Assembly: GCA_030428745.1 (NCBI GenBank)
Contig: JAUIEG010000001.1
Span: 1 to 64,000 of the forward strand
Origin: Alphaproteobacteria bacterium
GTDB taxonomy: Bacteria; Pseudomonadota; Alphaproteobacteria; Caulobacterales; Parvularculaceae
DNA: 64,000 bases
Direction of reading: 5' to 3'
Shown piece by piece: positions 25,183-33,845 of the stretch. Under the pieces are notes generated by a model. The model was not told where the DNA came from. It ran no database searches and saw only the letters and a program-made list of their open reading frames with translations. Numbering within the stretch: the first letter of the stretch is position 1; every line of letters begins with the position of its first letter. Made by a program: the position numbers and the translations under genes.

Positions 25183-28100
25183 TCATTCGGCTGCTTTTGC
25201 ATGCGCGTCGGCGAGGTCGAGATCGCCGCGAGACGGCGCCGGCTCAGACTTCCGGCCGCGCGTTTCCATCCACTCATAGATGACCGGCAGGAGAATCAGC
25301 GTCAGCGCTGTCGACGTCAGCAAACCGCCGACGACGACAGAAGCCAGAGGCCTTTGCGTCTCGGCCCCGATGCCGGTTGACAAGAGCATCGGTATAAGGC
25401 CGAGAATGGCGACGCTCGCCGTCATCAGCACAGGCCGCAAGCGCAGTTCGGCGCCGCGCCGAACGGCGTCGCGAACGCTGAAGCCGGCGTCGCGCTGTTC
25501 ATTAATGAAACTGACGAGCACGATGCCGTTCAACATGGCGACGCCGAAGACGGCGATGAAGCCGATCGCCGACGGCACGGACAGATATTGCCCGGTGACG
25601 AAGAGCGCGAAGAGCCCGCCGCTGGCTGCGAAGGGAACGTTTGCGATAATCAACGCGGCGTATTTCACAGAATTGAACGCCGTGTAGAGCAGCACGAAGA
25701 TGAAAAAGATCGTCGCCGGGACTATCAGCGACAGTTTCGCAAGCGCCCGCTGCTGGTTTTCAAAGGCGCCGCCCCATTCGATCCAGTAGCCCGGCGGCAA
25801 ATCCACATTCGCCGCAATGACCTCATTGGCGTCCTTGACGAAGCCGTCGACATCGCGCCCACGCACATCCATCTGGATGACGGCGTAGCGCTGCAACTGT
25901 TCGCGGCGGACGAAGGAATAGCCTTCCGCCGACGTGACCGTTGCAACCCGTCCGAGCGGAATGATTGCGCCGTCCGCCGTTTGCAGCGGAATATTGCGGA
26001 TCGATTCCATGGACGCTTTCGATGCATCTTGAAGACGCGCCGTAATGTCGAATCGCCGGACGCCGTCAATGAGCGTGCCTACCGGTTCAGCGCCGATGCC
26101 GGTACGCACGACATTGAGAACGTCGTCAGCGTTCATGCCGTAACGCGCGAGTTCGGCGCGATCGACCTGAATCCGGATTTGCGGCTTGCCGATATTGGCT
26201 TCGAGAGAAAGATCAGCCGCGCCCGGCACGCCGGATATCGCCTCCTTGATCTCCTGGCTAAGCCGGTCGAGTTCGCCAAGATCCTGACCGTAGATTTTGG
26301 CGGCCAGCGTCGCGCGCACGCCGGAGATCAACTCCTCAACGCGCATCTGAATCGGCTGCGTGAAGGCGACGACCGATGTCGGCACGGTTTCTTCGAGCTT
26401 TTCGCGCATGTCATCGGCGAGCGATGCGACCGACCGCTTGCGCGGCCATTCGCTTTGCGGTTTCAAGGCCGTGTAGATTTCCATGTAGTTGACGTCGGCG
26501 GTTTCGCCTTTTTCGGCCCGGCCAATCATGGCGATGGTGGTTTCTACCTCGGGAAACTCGCCAAGTGCGTGTTCGATCTCCTTCGAAATCTCGATCGACT
26601 GATCGAGCGACGTCGATGGGATCGACGTCACCCGCCACATGATCGAGCCTTCCTGCAATTGCGGCATGAATTCCTTACCGAGGAAGGGAAAGAGCGCGAG
26701 GCTGGCGACAAGGAGGCCGCCGGCGGCAAGTCCTACTTTGCGCTTGTTGTCGAGTGACCAGGCGATCAGGGGCAGATAGCCTCGCTTGACGATGCGCATC
26801 AGCATGGTGTCGCGTTCTTCCTTGGGCTTCAGGATCATCGCCGCCAGAACCGGAATGATGGTCAGCGTCAGGAGTAAAGAACCGGCCATGGCGAAGCTGA
26901 TATTAAACGCCATGGGCTTGAAGAGTTTGCCTTCGAGCCCTTCAAGGCTGAACAAAGGCAAAAAGACGACGATGATGATCATGATCGCGAACGCGATCGG
27001 ATTTGCGACTTCGCGCGCCGCCTCCAGAACAGCCGCGGTGCGGTTGACCTCGCCGCCCTCTTCTTTTCGTTCCGCCATGATCCGAAACGAGTTTTCGACC
27101 ATGACGACGGCGCCGTCGACCATCATGCCGATGCCGATGGCGAGACCGGCCAGCGACATGAGATTGGCCGAGAGTCCCGCCTGGCCCATGAAAATAAAGG
27201 CGATCAGCATGGCGAGCGGCAGCGCCGTGATCACGACCAGCGCGGAGCGGATTTCGCCGAGAAACAGAAACAGCACGATGGCGACGAGAATTGACCCTTC
27301 AATGAGGGCTTTCTCCGCTGTGCCGACTGCCTTCTCCACAAGCTCGGTGCGGTCGTAAATCGGTTTGATGACGACGCCGTCGGGCAGCGCGCCCTCGACC
27401 GTCTCGACCTTTTCCTTCACCGCGTCGACGACATTCTTGGCGTTCTCGCCGATACGCGCGAGCGCCATGCCGAGCACAACTTCTTCGCCGTCGCGGGTGA
27501 CGGCGCCGAAGCGCAGCGCCGGCGCCTGTTCGACTTTCGCAACATCGCGAACATAGACGGGGGCGCCGTCCTTCACCTTGACGACGATATTGCCGATATC
27601 GATCTCGTCCCGGACGAGACCCAGGCCGCGAACGAGATATTGCTCCGGCCCCTGATCGATATATTGCCCGCCGACCTGCCGGTTATTCGCCTCAAGCGCT
27701 TCGACGACATCGGAAAAACCGAGCTCATATTTGATGAGTTGCAAAGGGTCGATCTGAACCTGAAACTGGCGCTCCTGCCCGCCCCAGGACATTACGTCGT
27801 CGACGCCGGCGGCCGTGCGCAGGATGAGGCGCACGTTCCAGTCCTGCAGCGTCCTCAAATCCATATCGCTGATGTCGCCCTTAAGGGACTCGTCAGCGCG
27901 TTCGAGCGTGTACCAGAAGACCTGTCCGAGGCCGGAAGCGTTCGGACCCATTTCCGGCGAGCCGTAGCCTTCCGGTATCCGGTCGCGAACTTCCGCAAGC
28001 CGCTCCATGACGAGACGGCGCGCGAAATAGATATCGACGCTGTCCTTGAAGTAGACGGCGACATAGGAAAGGCCGAAGAGACTGACCGAACGGATTTCCG

Positions 28101-28338
28101 AGACGTCAGGAAGTCCGGCCATCGCCGACTCCACGGGAAATGTCAGCAATTGCTCGACATCTTCGGCGGCAAGCCCCGGCGATTCCGTGTAGATGTTGAC
28201 CTGCACGGGCGTCACGTCCGGGAACGCGTCAATGGGAACCGTTGTGACGGCGCGCCAGCCGAGAAAGCCGACGACAGCGAAGATGATAAGCACCAGGAAT
28301 TTATACTGGAGCGAAAATTCGACGAGTTTGTTCAACAT
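25183..28338 (-). CDS. czcA: HME-RND heavy-metal efflux pump, CzcA/CnrA-like
   Basis: 1051 aa inner-membrane proton-driven pump of a tripartite exporter for divalent cations (Co/Zn/Cd or Ni). Family signs: N-terminal TM1 then AVTTVPIDAFPDVTPVQVNIYTE, and the TM4 proton-relay motif GMMVDGAVVMVENSF, with two large periplasmic loops and 12 membrane helices at the usual length. The DGAVVMVEN form separates it from the monovalent Cu/Ag pump further right (DATIVMIEN). It lies 11 bp after the adaptor gene. Confidence 0.93.
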   Translation of the reverse strand: MLNKLVEFSLQYKFLVLIIFAVVGFLGWRAVTTVPIDAFPDVTPVQVNIYTESPGLAAEDVEQLLTFPVESAMAGLPDVSEIRSVSLFGLSYVAVYFKDSVDIYFARRLVMERLAEVRDRIPEGYGSPEMGPNASGLGQVFWYTLERADESLKGDISDMDLRTLQDWNVRLILRTAAGVDDVMSWGGQERQFQVQIDPLQLIKYELGFSDVVEALEANNRQVGGQYIDQGPEQYLVRGLGLVRDEIDIGNIVVKVKDGAPVYVRDVAKVEQAPALRFGAVTRDGEEVVLGMALARIGENAKNVVDAVKEKVETVEGALPDGVVIKPIYDRTELVEKAVGTAEKALIEGSILVAIVLFLFLGEIRSALVVITALPLAMLIAFIFMGQAGLSANLMSLAGLAIGIGMMVDGAVVMVENSFRIMAERKEEGGEVNRTAAVLEAAREVANPIAFAIMIIIVVFLPLFSLEGLEGKLFKPMAFNISFAMAGSLLLTLTIIPVLAAMILKPKEERDTMLMRIVKRGYLPLIAWSLDNKRKVGLAAGGLLVASLALFPFLGKEFMPQLQEGSIMWRVTSIPSTSLDQSIEISKEIEHALGEFPEVETTIAMIGRAEKGETADVNYMEIYTALKPQSEWPRKRSVASLADDMREKLEETVPTSVVAFTQPIQMRVEELISGVRATLAAKIYGQDLGELDRLSQEIKEAISGVPGAADLSLEANIGKPQIRIQVDRAELARYGMNADDVLNVVRTGIGAEPVGTLIDGVRRFDITARLQDASKASMESIRNIPLQTADGAIIPLGRVATVTSAEGYSFVRREQLQRYAVIQMDVRGRDVDGFVKDANEVIAANVDLPPGYWIEWGGAFENQQRALAKLSLIVPATIFFIFVLLYTAFNSVKYAALIIANVPFAASGGLFALFVTGQYLSVPSAIGFIAVFGVAMLNGIVLVSFINEQRDAGFSVRDAVRRGAELRLRPVLMTASVAILGLIPMLLSTGIGAETQRPLASVVVGGLLTSTALTLILLPVIYEWMETRGRKSEPAPSRGDLDLADAHAKAAE

Positions 28339-28349
28339 GGATCGCGCTC

Positions 28350-29516
28350 CTAATGCCCGTGGCCTTCGCCCATTTTCGTCTTTTGAATGAGCGATTTGAG
28401 GAGAAAGGTTTGGTCAGTGACGATCTCATCGCCTGCCGAGACGCCAGACGCGATTTCGATCCATCCGCCGCTGGCGGTCCCGGTTTCAACACTGACGGGT
28501 TCGATCTCATCGCCTTCGATGCGGAAAACGGTCGGCGCGCCGTCCATCAGGACAATCGCACTTTCCGGCAACGCCAGCATTTCATCGCCGGCGCCGGCGG
28601 CGATTGCTGCATCAACGAATTGACCTGCGTGAAAATCATCGTCTTCATTGCCGATCTCGATGCGCGCCATCAAGGTGCGCGTCGTTTCATCAAGCGCGTG
28701 CTGGAGCTGAATGACCTCGCCTTCTTCCCAGTGTCCCGCGCTGGACTTAACGCGCGCGGATGCGCCGACGGCTATTCTTTGCGCCTGTTCGGCGGTCAGT
28801 CGCGCTTCAACCCAGACCGTCGATTCGTCGCTGATTTCGACCAGCACCCGGCCGGGATCGACAAACTCTCCCAAGGTGAAATCGTCGCGGACGACGGTGC
28901 CGGACTGCGGCGCGAACAGAATGAAGCGGCCTGTCGCCTTGCTGGCGTCGCCGGTTTTCAGAAGCGCGGCGACTTCCTGCTCAGCCATGCCGAATGAGAG
29001 GAGTTTGGCATGGGCCTGCTGGCGCGCGACTTCCGCCTCGACGTAACGCTTTTCAGAAACGACGTCCCGGCCGAGATTTCGGACGCGGCGCCATTCTTTG
29101 TCGTTGATGATGAGCGCGCCTTGCGCTTCGGCCATTTCGACGCTGGAGAGCGTGACCAGCGGCGCGCCTTCCTCGACTTTCTCTCCGCGCACGATATGTC
29201 GCTCGACAATCTGCGCGCTGATGCGCGGCGCGACCTGCGCTGTCTTGTAGCGGTTCGCCGTCACCTCGCCCGGCGCAATGAACTCACCGGTCAGTTGTCG
29301 ATTGCCGAGCGCAATGGATTTGATCCCCTTGGCGCTCCGCTCCGCCGCCGTCATTTCGATATGACCGCCGCCTTCTTCGCCGTGGCCCTCTTCCGACTGC
29401 TCGACTGACGCTGATTTTTGTTCAGCATCCGATGCGCCGCAGCCTGCGACTGTCAGCGCCGCGAGGGCGATGATCGCCAGTCCAAGGCCAGAATTCAGTT
29501 TTCGAAAGTTACGCAT
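28350..29516 (-). CDS. czcB: RND periplasmic adaptor, CzcB-like lipoprotein
   Basis: 388 aa membrane-fusion protein joining the pump to the outer-membrane channel. The N-terminus has a lipobox (AALTVAGCGASD), a His/Glu-rich stretch EEGHGEEGGGHIEM that may bind metal, a barrel-sandwich and hairpin domain (VAPRISAQIVERHIVRGEKV), and a His-rich end (MGEGHGH). Start ATG 29516 overlaps the upstream stop as TAATG. Together with the two neighbours it completes the tripartite pump. Confidence 0.9.
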   Translation of the reverse strand: MRNFRKLNSGLGLAIIALAALTVAGCGASDAEQKSASVEQSEEGHGEEGGGHIEMTAAERSAKGIKSIALGNRQLTGEFIAPGEVTANRYKTAQVAPRISAQIVERHIVRGEKVEEGAPLVTLSSVEMAEAQGALIINDKEWRRVRNLGRDVVSEKRYVEAEVARQQAHAKLLSFGMAEQEVAALLKTGDASKATGRFILFAPQSGTVVRDDFTLGEFVDPGRVLVEISDESTVWVEARLTAEQAQRIAVGASARVKSSAGHWEEGEVIQLQHALDETTRTLMARIEIGNEDDDFHAGQFVDAAIAAGAGDEMLALPESAIVLMDGAPTVFRIEGDEIEPVSVETGTASGGWIEIASGVSAGDEIVTDQTFLLKSLIQKTKMGEGHGH

Positions 29517-30751
29517 TACAGAGTCTCCATCCATTCATTGAGCGTCCCTGACGCATCGAGCCAATCGATCCAGGCGCGCCATAAAGACCCTTGAAGTTCA
29601 ATTCCTGCGCGTTCCGCGCTGTAGGTTTGATCGAGCTGCACGAGATATTCGACCGCTGTGATGTCGCCCGACCGCCATAGCTGATCGAGCACGCGGCGTT
29701 GCTCGCCGAGCACATCCGACCCGTCGCGCATCCATGCGCGCCACGTCCCCGCCGCGACGGCGAAGCGTCCGCTGGCTTCGACGAGCCGCGCTTCGGCGTT
29801 GCGCAGCTGATTGCGGATCGCTTGCTCGGCGGCGATGCGTTCGGCGCGCGCCTCATCGACTTCGGCCTGTCCGGACGCAAAAACCGGTATGGGTACGGAC
29901 AATCGGACGCCGGCGAAATCGGCGTCTCCTTCGCGTCCATAGGCGGCGCCGATGGTCGGATCGGGAATGCGCGCTTTTTTGGCATAACGGATTTCGGCCG
30001 ACAGCGCGTCGGCGCGCGCTTCCGCCGCGCGCAGTTCCGGCAAGCGGCGGACCAGCGTCATATCGAGCGGCGGCGCCGCCGCCGGCGGGTCAGGCAGCAC
30101 CGGCCAGGCCGGCATGACTTCGCCCACAAGCGCTGTCAAAGCTTGTCGCGCTTCGGAGAACTCGCTTCGGGCGGTCGTTTGCTCGGCGATCGCCTGGGAA
30201 AGGCTCAAGCGCGCGGCAAGACGCTCCGATTTTGACAGATCACCGGCCTCCGCGCGGCGGTCTGCAATCGAAGAAAACTCGCGCGCGACGTCGGCGCGCC
30301 GGGCCGCCAGATCGGAAAGGCGTTTCCTGGCCTGGTAATCCGCCAGCGCGATCAGGAGATCGGCGAATAACGCACGCTTTTCCGCTTCATAGGCAAAACT
30401 TGCGGCGTCGACGGCGCTGCGCGCGCCCTTCGCCCGAGTGGCGCGCTTATTGGTGATGTCGAAGGCTTTCGACAGGCCGATAGAGCGACTGTCATCCGCA
30501 TCGTCTTCGCTGTCCGAGAACTCGCCCTCGAATTCCGGATTGTAGAGCGGCCGCGAATTGGCGCGCCCGCGCGCTTCCGCCGCATCGAGTTCGGCGCGCG
30601 CTTCTTCGAGCCTTGGATGATTGCGCGCGGCGTCTTCAAGAAATTGTCCTAGCGTCGGGCCAGGCTCAGCGGCGCTCTCCTGCGCGGACGCAGCGCCGAG
30701 CCCCCACGCCGCAAAAGCGGCGAGCAGGGGCCCGCATATTCTGATGGTCAT
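29516..30751 (-). CDS. czcC: TolC-family outer membrane factor, CzcC-like
   Basis: 411 aa outer-membrane channel of the Czc-type pump. A Sec signal peptide (CGPLLAAFAAWGLGAASAQ) is followed by two TolC repeats with long coiled-coil helices rich in Ala/Arg/Glu. Stop and next start overlap (TAATG). First structural pump gene after the small czcI-like gene, 59 bp away. Confidence 0.9.
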   Translation of the reverse strand: MTIRICGPLLAAFAAWGLGAASAQESAAEPGPTLGQFLEDAARNHPRLEEARAELDAAEARGRANSRPLYNPEFEGEFSDSEDDADDSRSIGLSKAFDITNKRATRAKGARSAVDAASFAYEAEKRALFADLLIALADYQARKRLSDLAARRADVAREFSSIADRRAEAGDLSKSERLAARLSLSQAIAEQTTARSEFSEARQALTALVGEVMPAWPVLPDPPAAAPPLDMTLVRRLPELRAAEARADALSAEIRYAKKARIPDPTIGAAYGREGDADFAGVRLSVPIPVFASGQAEVDEARAERIAAEQAIRNQLRNAEARLVEASGRFAVAAGTWRAWMRDGSDVLGEQRRVLDQLWRSGDITAVEYLVQLDQTYSAERAGIELQGSLWRAWIDWLDASGTLNEWMETL

Positions 30752-30810
30752 TGGTCATTGTCCTCTTGGAATCAAAATTACTGATGGGCGCGCGGAACGC
30801 GCGCGATCAG

Positions 30811-31173
30811 TCAGATTCGTGGAGGACGGAATAAGGAGGAAAGAGAAGCCTGGGGCACAACACCGTTTTCCGGCGCTATGATCTTGCTTGCAAAGAGAAG
30901 CACGGACGCTGGCTCCAATGAGGCGCGAGACAGGGCGTGAAAATGACATGCGCCGGCATGACAATGCGCAGCGTGCTCCGGGTGAACGGAACGCTCGTCC
31001 TGCGGCGCGCTGTCGTCCTGCGCAGTCGTAAGACCGCCGTCATCCTGATGCTGGGTCGCGTGATGAAATTCTTCTTCTGCCGCATGCACAGGCCCGGCGA
31101 TCGCGCTCAGCGTCCACATGGCTGCGGTGAGAAGCGCAATCAGTGCGCGATATGGAGAAAAGCGGCGAAACAT
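30811..31173 (-). CDS. small periplasmic His/Cys-rich protein, CzcI-like
   Basis: 120 aa with a signal peptide (LIALLTAAMWTLSAIAGPVHA) and a metal-ligand cluster in the middle: HPEHAAHCHAGACHFHAL. It heads the czcCBA operon in the position held by czcI in known czcICBA loci, where the product tunes expression. Identity is by position and composition, not by strong motif match. Divergent from ynfA with only 75 bp between. Confidence 0.75.
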   Translation of the reverse strand: MFRRFSPYRALIALLTAAMWTLSAIAGPVHAAEEEFHHATQHQDDGGLTTAQDDSAPQDERSVHPEHAAHCHAGACHFHALSRASLEPASVLLFASKIIAPENGVVPQASLSSLFRPPRI

Positions 31174-31248
31174 TGCTATCGGGTTTTAACTGCCTTTTCC
31201 TGACAAATCATTAGAGAATTCGCCGCACCGCCACAAACCGAGGCCAAT

Positions 31249-31578
31249 ATGCTGAAAACCGGAATTGTATATGGAGTTGCGGCTTTCTGCGAAATCGCCG
31301 GCTGTTTCGCCTTTTGGATGTGGCTGCGGCTCGACAAATCCGCACTGTGGATTGCGCCAGGACTTGTTTCGCTGGCGGTATTCGCCTGGGCGTTGACCCT
31401 GATTGATACTGCCGCAGCGGGCCGGGCCTATGCGGCCTATGGCGGGGTGTATATCTGCGCTTCGCTCCTTTGGCTGTGGCTTATCGAACGCCATCCGCCC
31501 GACCGATGGGATTTGAGCGGCGCCGCCGTCGCGCTGCTCGGGGCGGCGATCATCATCTTCGGGCCGAGGACAGCCTAG
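31249..31578 (+). CDS. YnfA/UPF0060 family small membrane protein
   Basis: 109 aa with four membrane helices. It matches the YnfA family well: [40 protein letters not shown] and [20 protein letters not shown]. Related to small multidrug resistance exporters; often carried in metal and mercury loci, with no settled function. It converges on the ICMT-like gene (5 bp apart). Confidence 0.9.
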   Translation: MLKTGIVYGVAAFCEIAGCFAFWMWLRLDKSALWIAPGLVSLAVFAWALTLIDTAAAGRAYAAYGGVYICASLLWLWLIERHPPDRWDLSGAAVALLGAAIIIFGPRTA

Positions 31579-31583
31579 AAAAA

Positions 31584-32168
31584 TCATTGCTCTGTGACTT
31601 TACGCGGCCGACCGAGAAATCGCGGAACCTGTCGAGTGTAATCGCGATAAGCATCGCCGTATTTTTCTTTCAGCCAAGGCTCTTCAGCGAATGGCGCAAT
31701 CAGCAAGGCCGTAACGCCCGCCATCAAAACCGGCAAGGCGGGCATGGAGGCAGTCAAGACAAACCATCCGATCAACATGGCGACATCGGCGACATATTGC
31801 GGATGACGCGAATAATTATAGAGACCGCTCATGACCAGTTCGCCGGGGGCGCCGCTGGTTTGAGCGTACCCGAAACGCGCCGCCTCGGCCCAGACAGCGA
31901 GGTTTGAGAGGACAAGCAAAATTGGTCCAAGACTAAATCGCAGCCATGGGGAAATGGGCGCGCTTCCCCATCCTGAAATTCCGAGCCAGATGGCGGAAAC
32001 GAAAATGCCGAGCGTTCCCGCCCAAACGAGCGCCGATTTCCAGTTCGAGTATATCTGGGGCGGCCACAGTCTGCGTTCTGGAAAACAGATCGACCAAAGA
32101 AGAACGGCAATAAAGCCCGTTCCGCTCGCCAATCCGATTATCAAAATGACATTCTCATACTGCGTCAA
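31584..32168 (-). CDS. ICMT-like membrane methyltransferase family protein
   Basis: 194 aa, about five membrane helices. The C-terminal SAM-binding region has the family pattern GLYNYSRHPQYVADVAMLIGW and EEPWLKEKYGDAYRDYTRQVPRFL. The family is related to isoprenylcysteine carboxyl methyltransferase and phospholipid methyltransferases; bacterial substrates are mostly unknown. Third gene of a MerR-controlled run after a CDF and a shorter relative. Confidence 0.85.
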   Translation of the reverse strand: MTQYENVILIIGLASGTGFIAVLLWSICFPERRLWPPQIYSNWKSALVWAGTLGIFVSAIWLGISGWGSAPISPWLRFSLGPILLVLSNLAVWAEAARFGYAQTSGAPGELVMSGLYNYSRHPQYVADVAMLIGWFVLTASMPALPVLMAGVTALLIAPFAEEPWLKEKYGDAYRDYTRQVPRFLGRPRKVTEQ

Positions 32169-32188
32169 CCTGGCCTCCGATCATTCTT

Positions 32189-32641
32189 CTAAATCCATCT
32201 GCGCACGCGCTTGCAGTACGCGTCATACTCAGACCCAAATTTATTTCTTAGAGCTTTTTCTTCCGGCTTGATCTGAAGAGTGGTCATCGTCACGATAAAC
32301 ATAGCGGTCGGCGCAAAACCCAATGGATTCTGCAAATAGACGGCCCATCCGACTAGTAATAGCAACATCCCGAAATACATCGGATTGCGTGAAATTCGGT
32401 AAAGCCCCTTCGTCACGAGTTTTCTGGCGATGTCAGGCGATACCGGATTGATCGTCGTCTTCGCCCGGACGAAGGCGCCGATTGCAATCGCGATGATGAC
32501 CAGACCGACCGTGATTAAGCCGGCCGCCAAATACCGAAAACCATTCCACTCAATCATGAATTCCGGAAAGCGATTGGCAAGGAACCAGCTCAATGCGGCA
32601 TATACCGCAGTCTGAAGCGCAGGCGGAAAAGCCGGTTTCAT
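32189..32641 (-). CDS. ICMT-like membrane methyltransferase, shorter paralogue
   Basis: 150 aa, about four membrane helices. Signature: KLVTKGLYRISRNPMYFGMLLLLVG, then EEKALRNKFGSEYDAYCKRVRRWI. Same family as the neighbouring 194-aa gene but clearly diverged. It lies 3 bp after the CDF gene, so it is translated with it. A lipid or small-metabolite methylation role is inferred only. Confidence 0.85.
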   Translation of the reverse strand: MKPAFPPALQTAVYAALSWFLANRFPEFMIEWNGFRYLAAGLITVGLVIIAIAIGAFVRAKTTINPVSPDIARKLVTKGLYRISRNPMYFGMLLLLVGWAVYLQNPLGFAPTAMFIVTMTTLQIKPEEKALRNKFGSEYDAYCKRVRRWI

Positions 32642-32644
32642 AGA

Positions 32645-33304
32645 TTAGCTTTCCCTCTGCAAATAAGTCGGCTTGTTGGTCGCGGCTTTGATTTCCCGAA
32701 GCGCTTGCGCGGTGATCGAGATTGAGGACTTCACAAACAACGAGGCGAGCAATGCAGCGACGATCAAGTCAGGCAAGAACGATCCAGTCAGCCAAACGGC
32801 GGCGCCGGCGGCGATCACGGCGAGATTACCGATGGCGTCGTTACGCGAGCACAGCCAGACGGATCGAACATTCGAGTCTCCGCCGCGCCAGCGAAGAAGA
32901 ATGAAAACGCTTGCAACATTGGCGGCGAGCGCCGCAAACCCGACGCCGCTCATCACCGGCGCAACAGGAGAAGCTTCGCCAAATGCGCTCGCGATCGTAG
33001 TGGTCAGCACAAACAAAGCCATTAAGCCAAGGCTGGCGCCTTTAATGAGCGCCGCCATTGCGCGCGTGCGCAGCGCCGCGCCGATAACCGCAAAGCTCAA
33101 AGCGTAGGTCGCCGAATCGCCCGCGAAATCGAGGGCGTCGGCTTTCAGCGCCTGTGAACTTCCAAGATAGCCCGCCGACATTTCCACCAAAAACATTACA
33201 GCGTTAATCGCAATCACCGCGATCAGCGCCCGCTTATAGGCGGGCGACCGGCCGTCGAATTGATCGACTTCGATTTGCTTGTCTTCGCAGGCGCATCCGG
33301 CCAT
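32645..33304 (-). CDS. cation transporter of the CDF type, short C-terminus
   Basis: 219 aa with six membrane helices. TM2 has ALDFAGDSATY, a D-x3-D metal site in the CDF position, and TM5 has CSRNDAIGNL. The N-terminal Cys pair (MAGCACED) may bind metal. The usual cytosolic C-terminal domain is nearly absent. ATG 33304 is chosen because longer frames would cross the MerR operator. Divergent from the MerR gene and therefore probably induced by it. Confidence 0.85.
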   Translation of the reverse strand: MAGCACEDKQIEVDQFDGRSPAYKRALIAVIAINAVMFLVEMSAGYLGSSQALKADALDFAGDSATYALSFAVIGAALRTRAMAALIKGASLGLMALFVLTTTIASAFGEASPVAPVMSGVGFAALAANVASVFILLRWRGGDSNVRSVWLCSRNDAIGNLAVIAAGAAVWLTGSFLPDLIVAALLASLFVKSSISITAQALREIKAATNKPTYLQRES

Positions 33305-33335
33305 CCCGGCTCTCCATTGCTTTGCCGCTGAGCCT

Positions 33336-33366
33336 AACCTAATGTCTACAGCAACTGTAGGTTCAA
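33336..33366 (-). promoter_or_regulatory. MerR-type promoter and operator
   Basis: On the minus strand: -35 TTGAAC (33366-33361), 19-nt spacer, -10 TAGGTT (33341-33336). The spacer holds the palindrome CTACAG-TTG-CTGTAG (33360-33346). An overlong 19-bp spacer with a centred palindrome is the hallmark of MerR-activated promoters; it drives the CDF gene. Confidence 0.8.
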
Positions 33367-33374
33367 GAGGAATA

Positions 33375-33809
33375 ATGCCGAAATCCGAAAAAATTCCGGT
33401 CACCATCGGCCGACTGGCGAAAGCCTCGGACGTCAAGGTCACGACGATCCGTTATTATGAGAGCATAGGCCTTATTGATCCGCCGGAACGGTCGGACGGC
33501 GGCCAGCGAATATACGACGCCAAAGCCATTGAGAGAATGCGGTTCATCCGCCACGCCCGCGATCTTGGCTTTCCGCTGGAGGCGATCCGCGAGCTGATCG
33601 CCCTCTCCAGAAACGAGAACCGGTCCTGCGCGGACGTTGATGAAATCGCACGCCGTCACGCCGAAGATGTCAGACAACGCATCAAGCGATTGAAATCGCT
33701 CGAACGCGAGCTCAATCGGATGATCAAGGAATGCAGCGTCGACAAAATTTCAGACTGCCGCGTGATTGGAATTCTCTCCAATCACGCGCTCTGTGCGCAT
33801 GAGCATTAA
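33375..33809 (+). CDS. MerR-family metal-responsive activator (CadR/ZntR-like)
   Basis: 144 aa. N-terminal helix-turn-helix: IGRLAKASDVKVTTIRYYESIGLI, then the dimerisation helix. Metal ligands are likely the cysteines in NRSCADVDEI, KECSVDKISDC and the C-terminal ALCAHEH; a cysteine before the dimer helix and a Cys/His tail suit Zn/Cd/Pb sensing rather than Cu. ATG 33375 follows AGAGG; the operator lies just upstream of the start. Confidence 0.9.
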   Translation: MPKSEKIPVTIGRLAKASDVKVTTIRYYESIGLIDPPERSDGGQRIYDAKAIERMRFIRHARDLGFPLEAIRELIALSRNENRSCADVDEIARRHAEDVRQRIKRLKSLERELNRMIKECSVDKISDCRVIGILSNHALCAHEH

Positions 33810-33845
33810 GGCGCGACCACAATCTTTTTGCTCGCCCAAACGAAT

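Noticed and set aside
25588..28353. Long plus-strand frames opposite czcA
   Set aside because: Shadows created by the GC-rich third positions of czcA.
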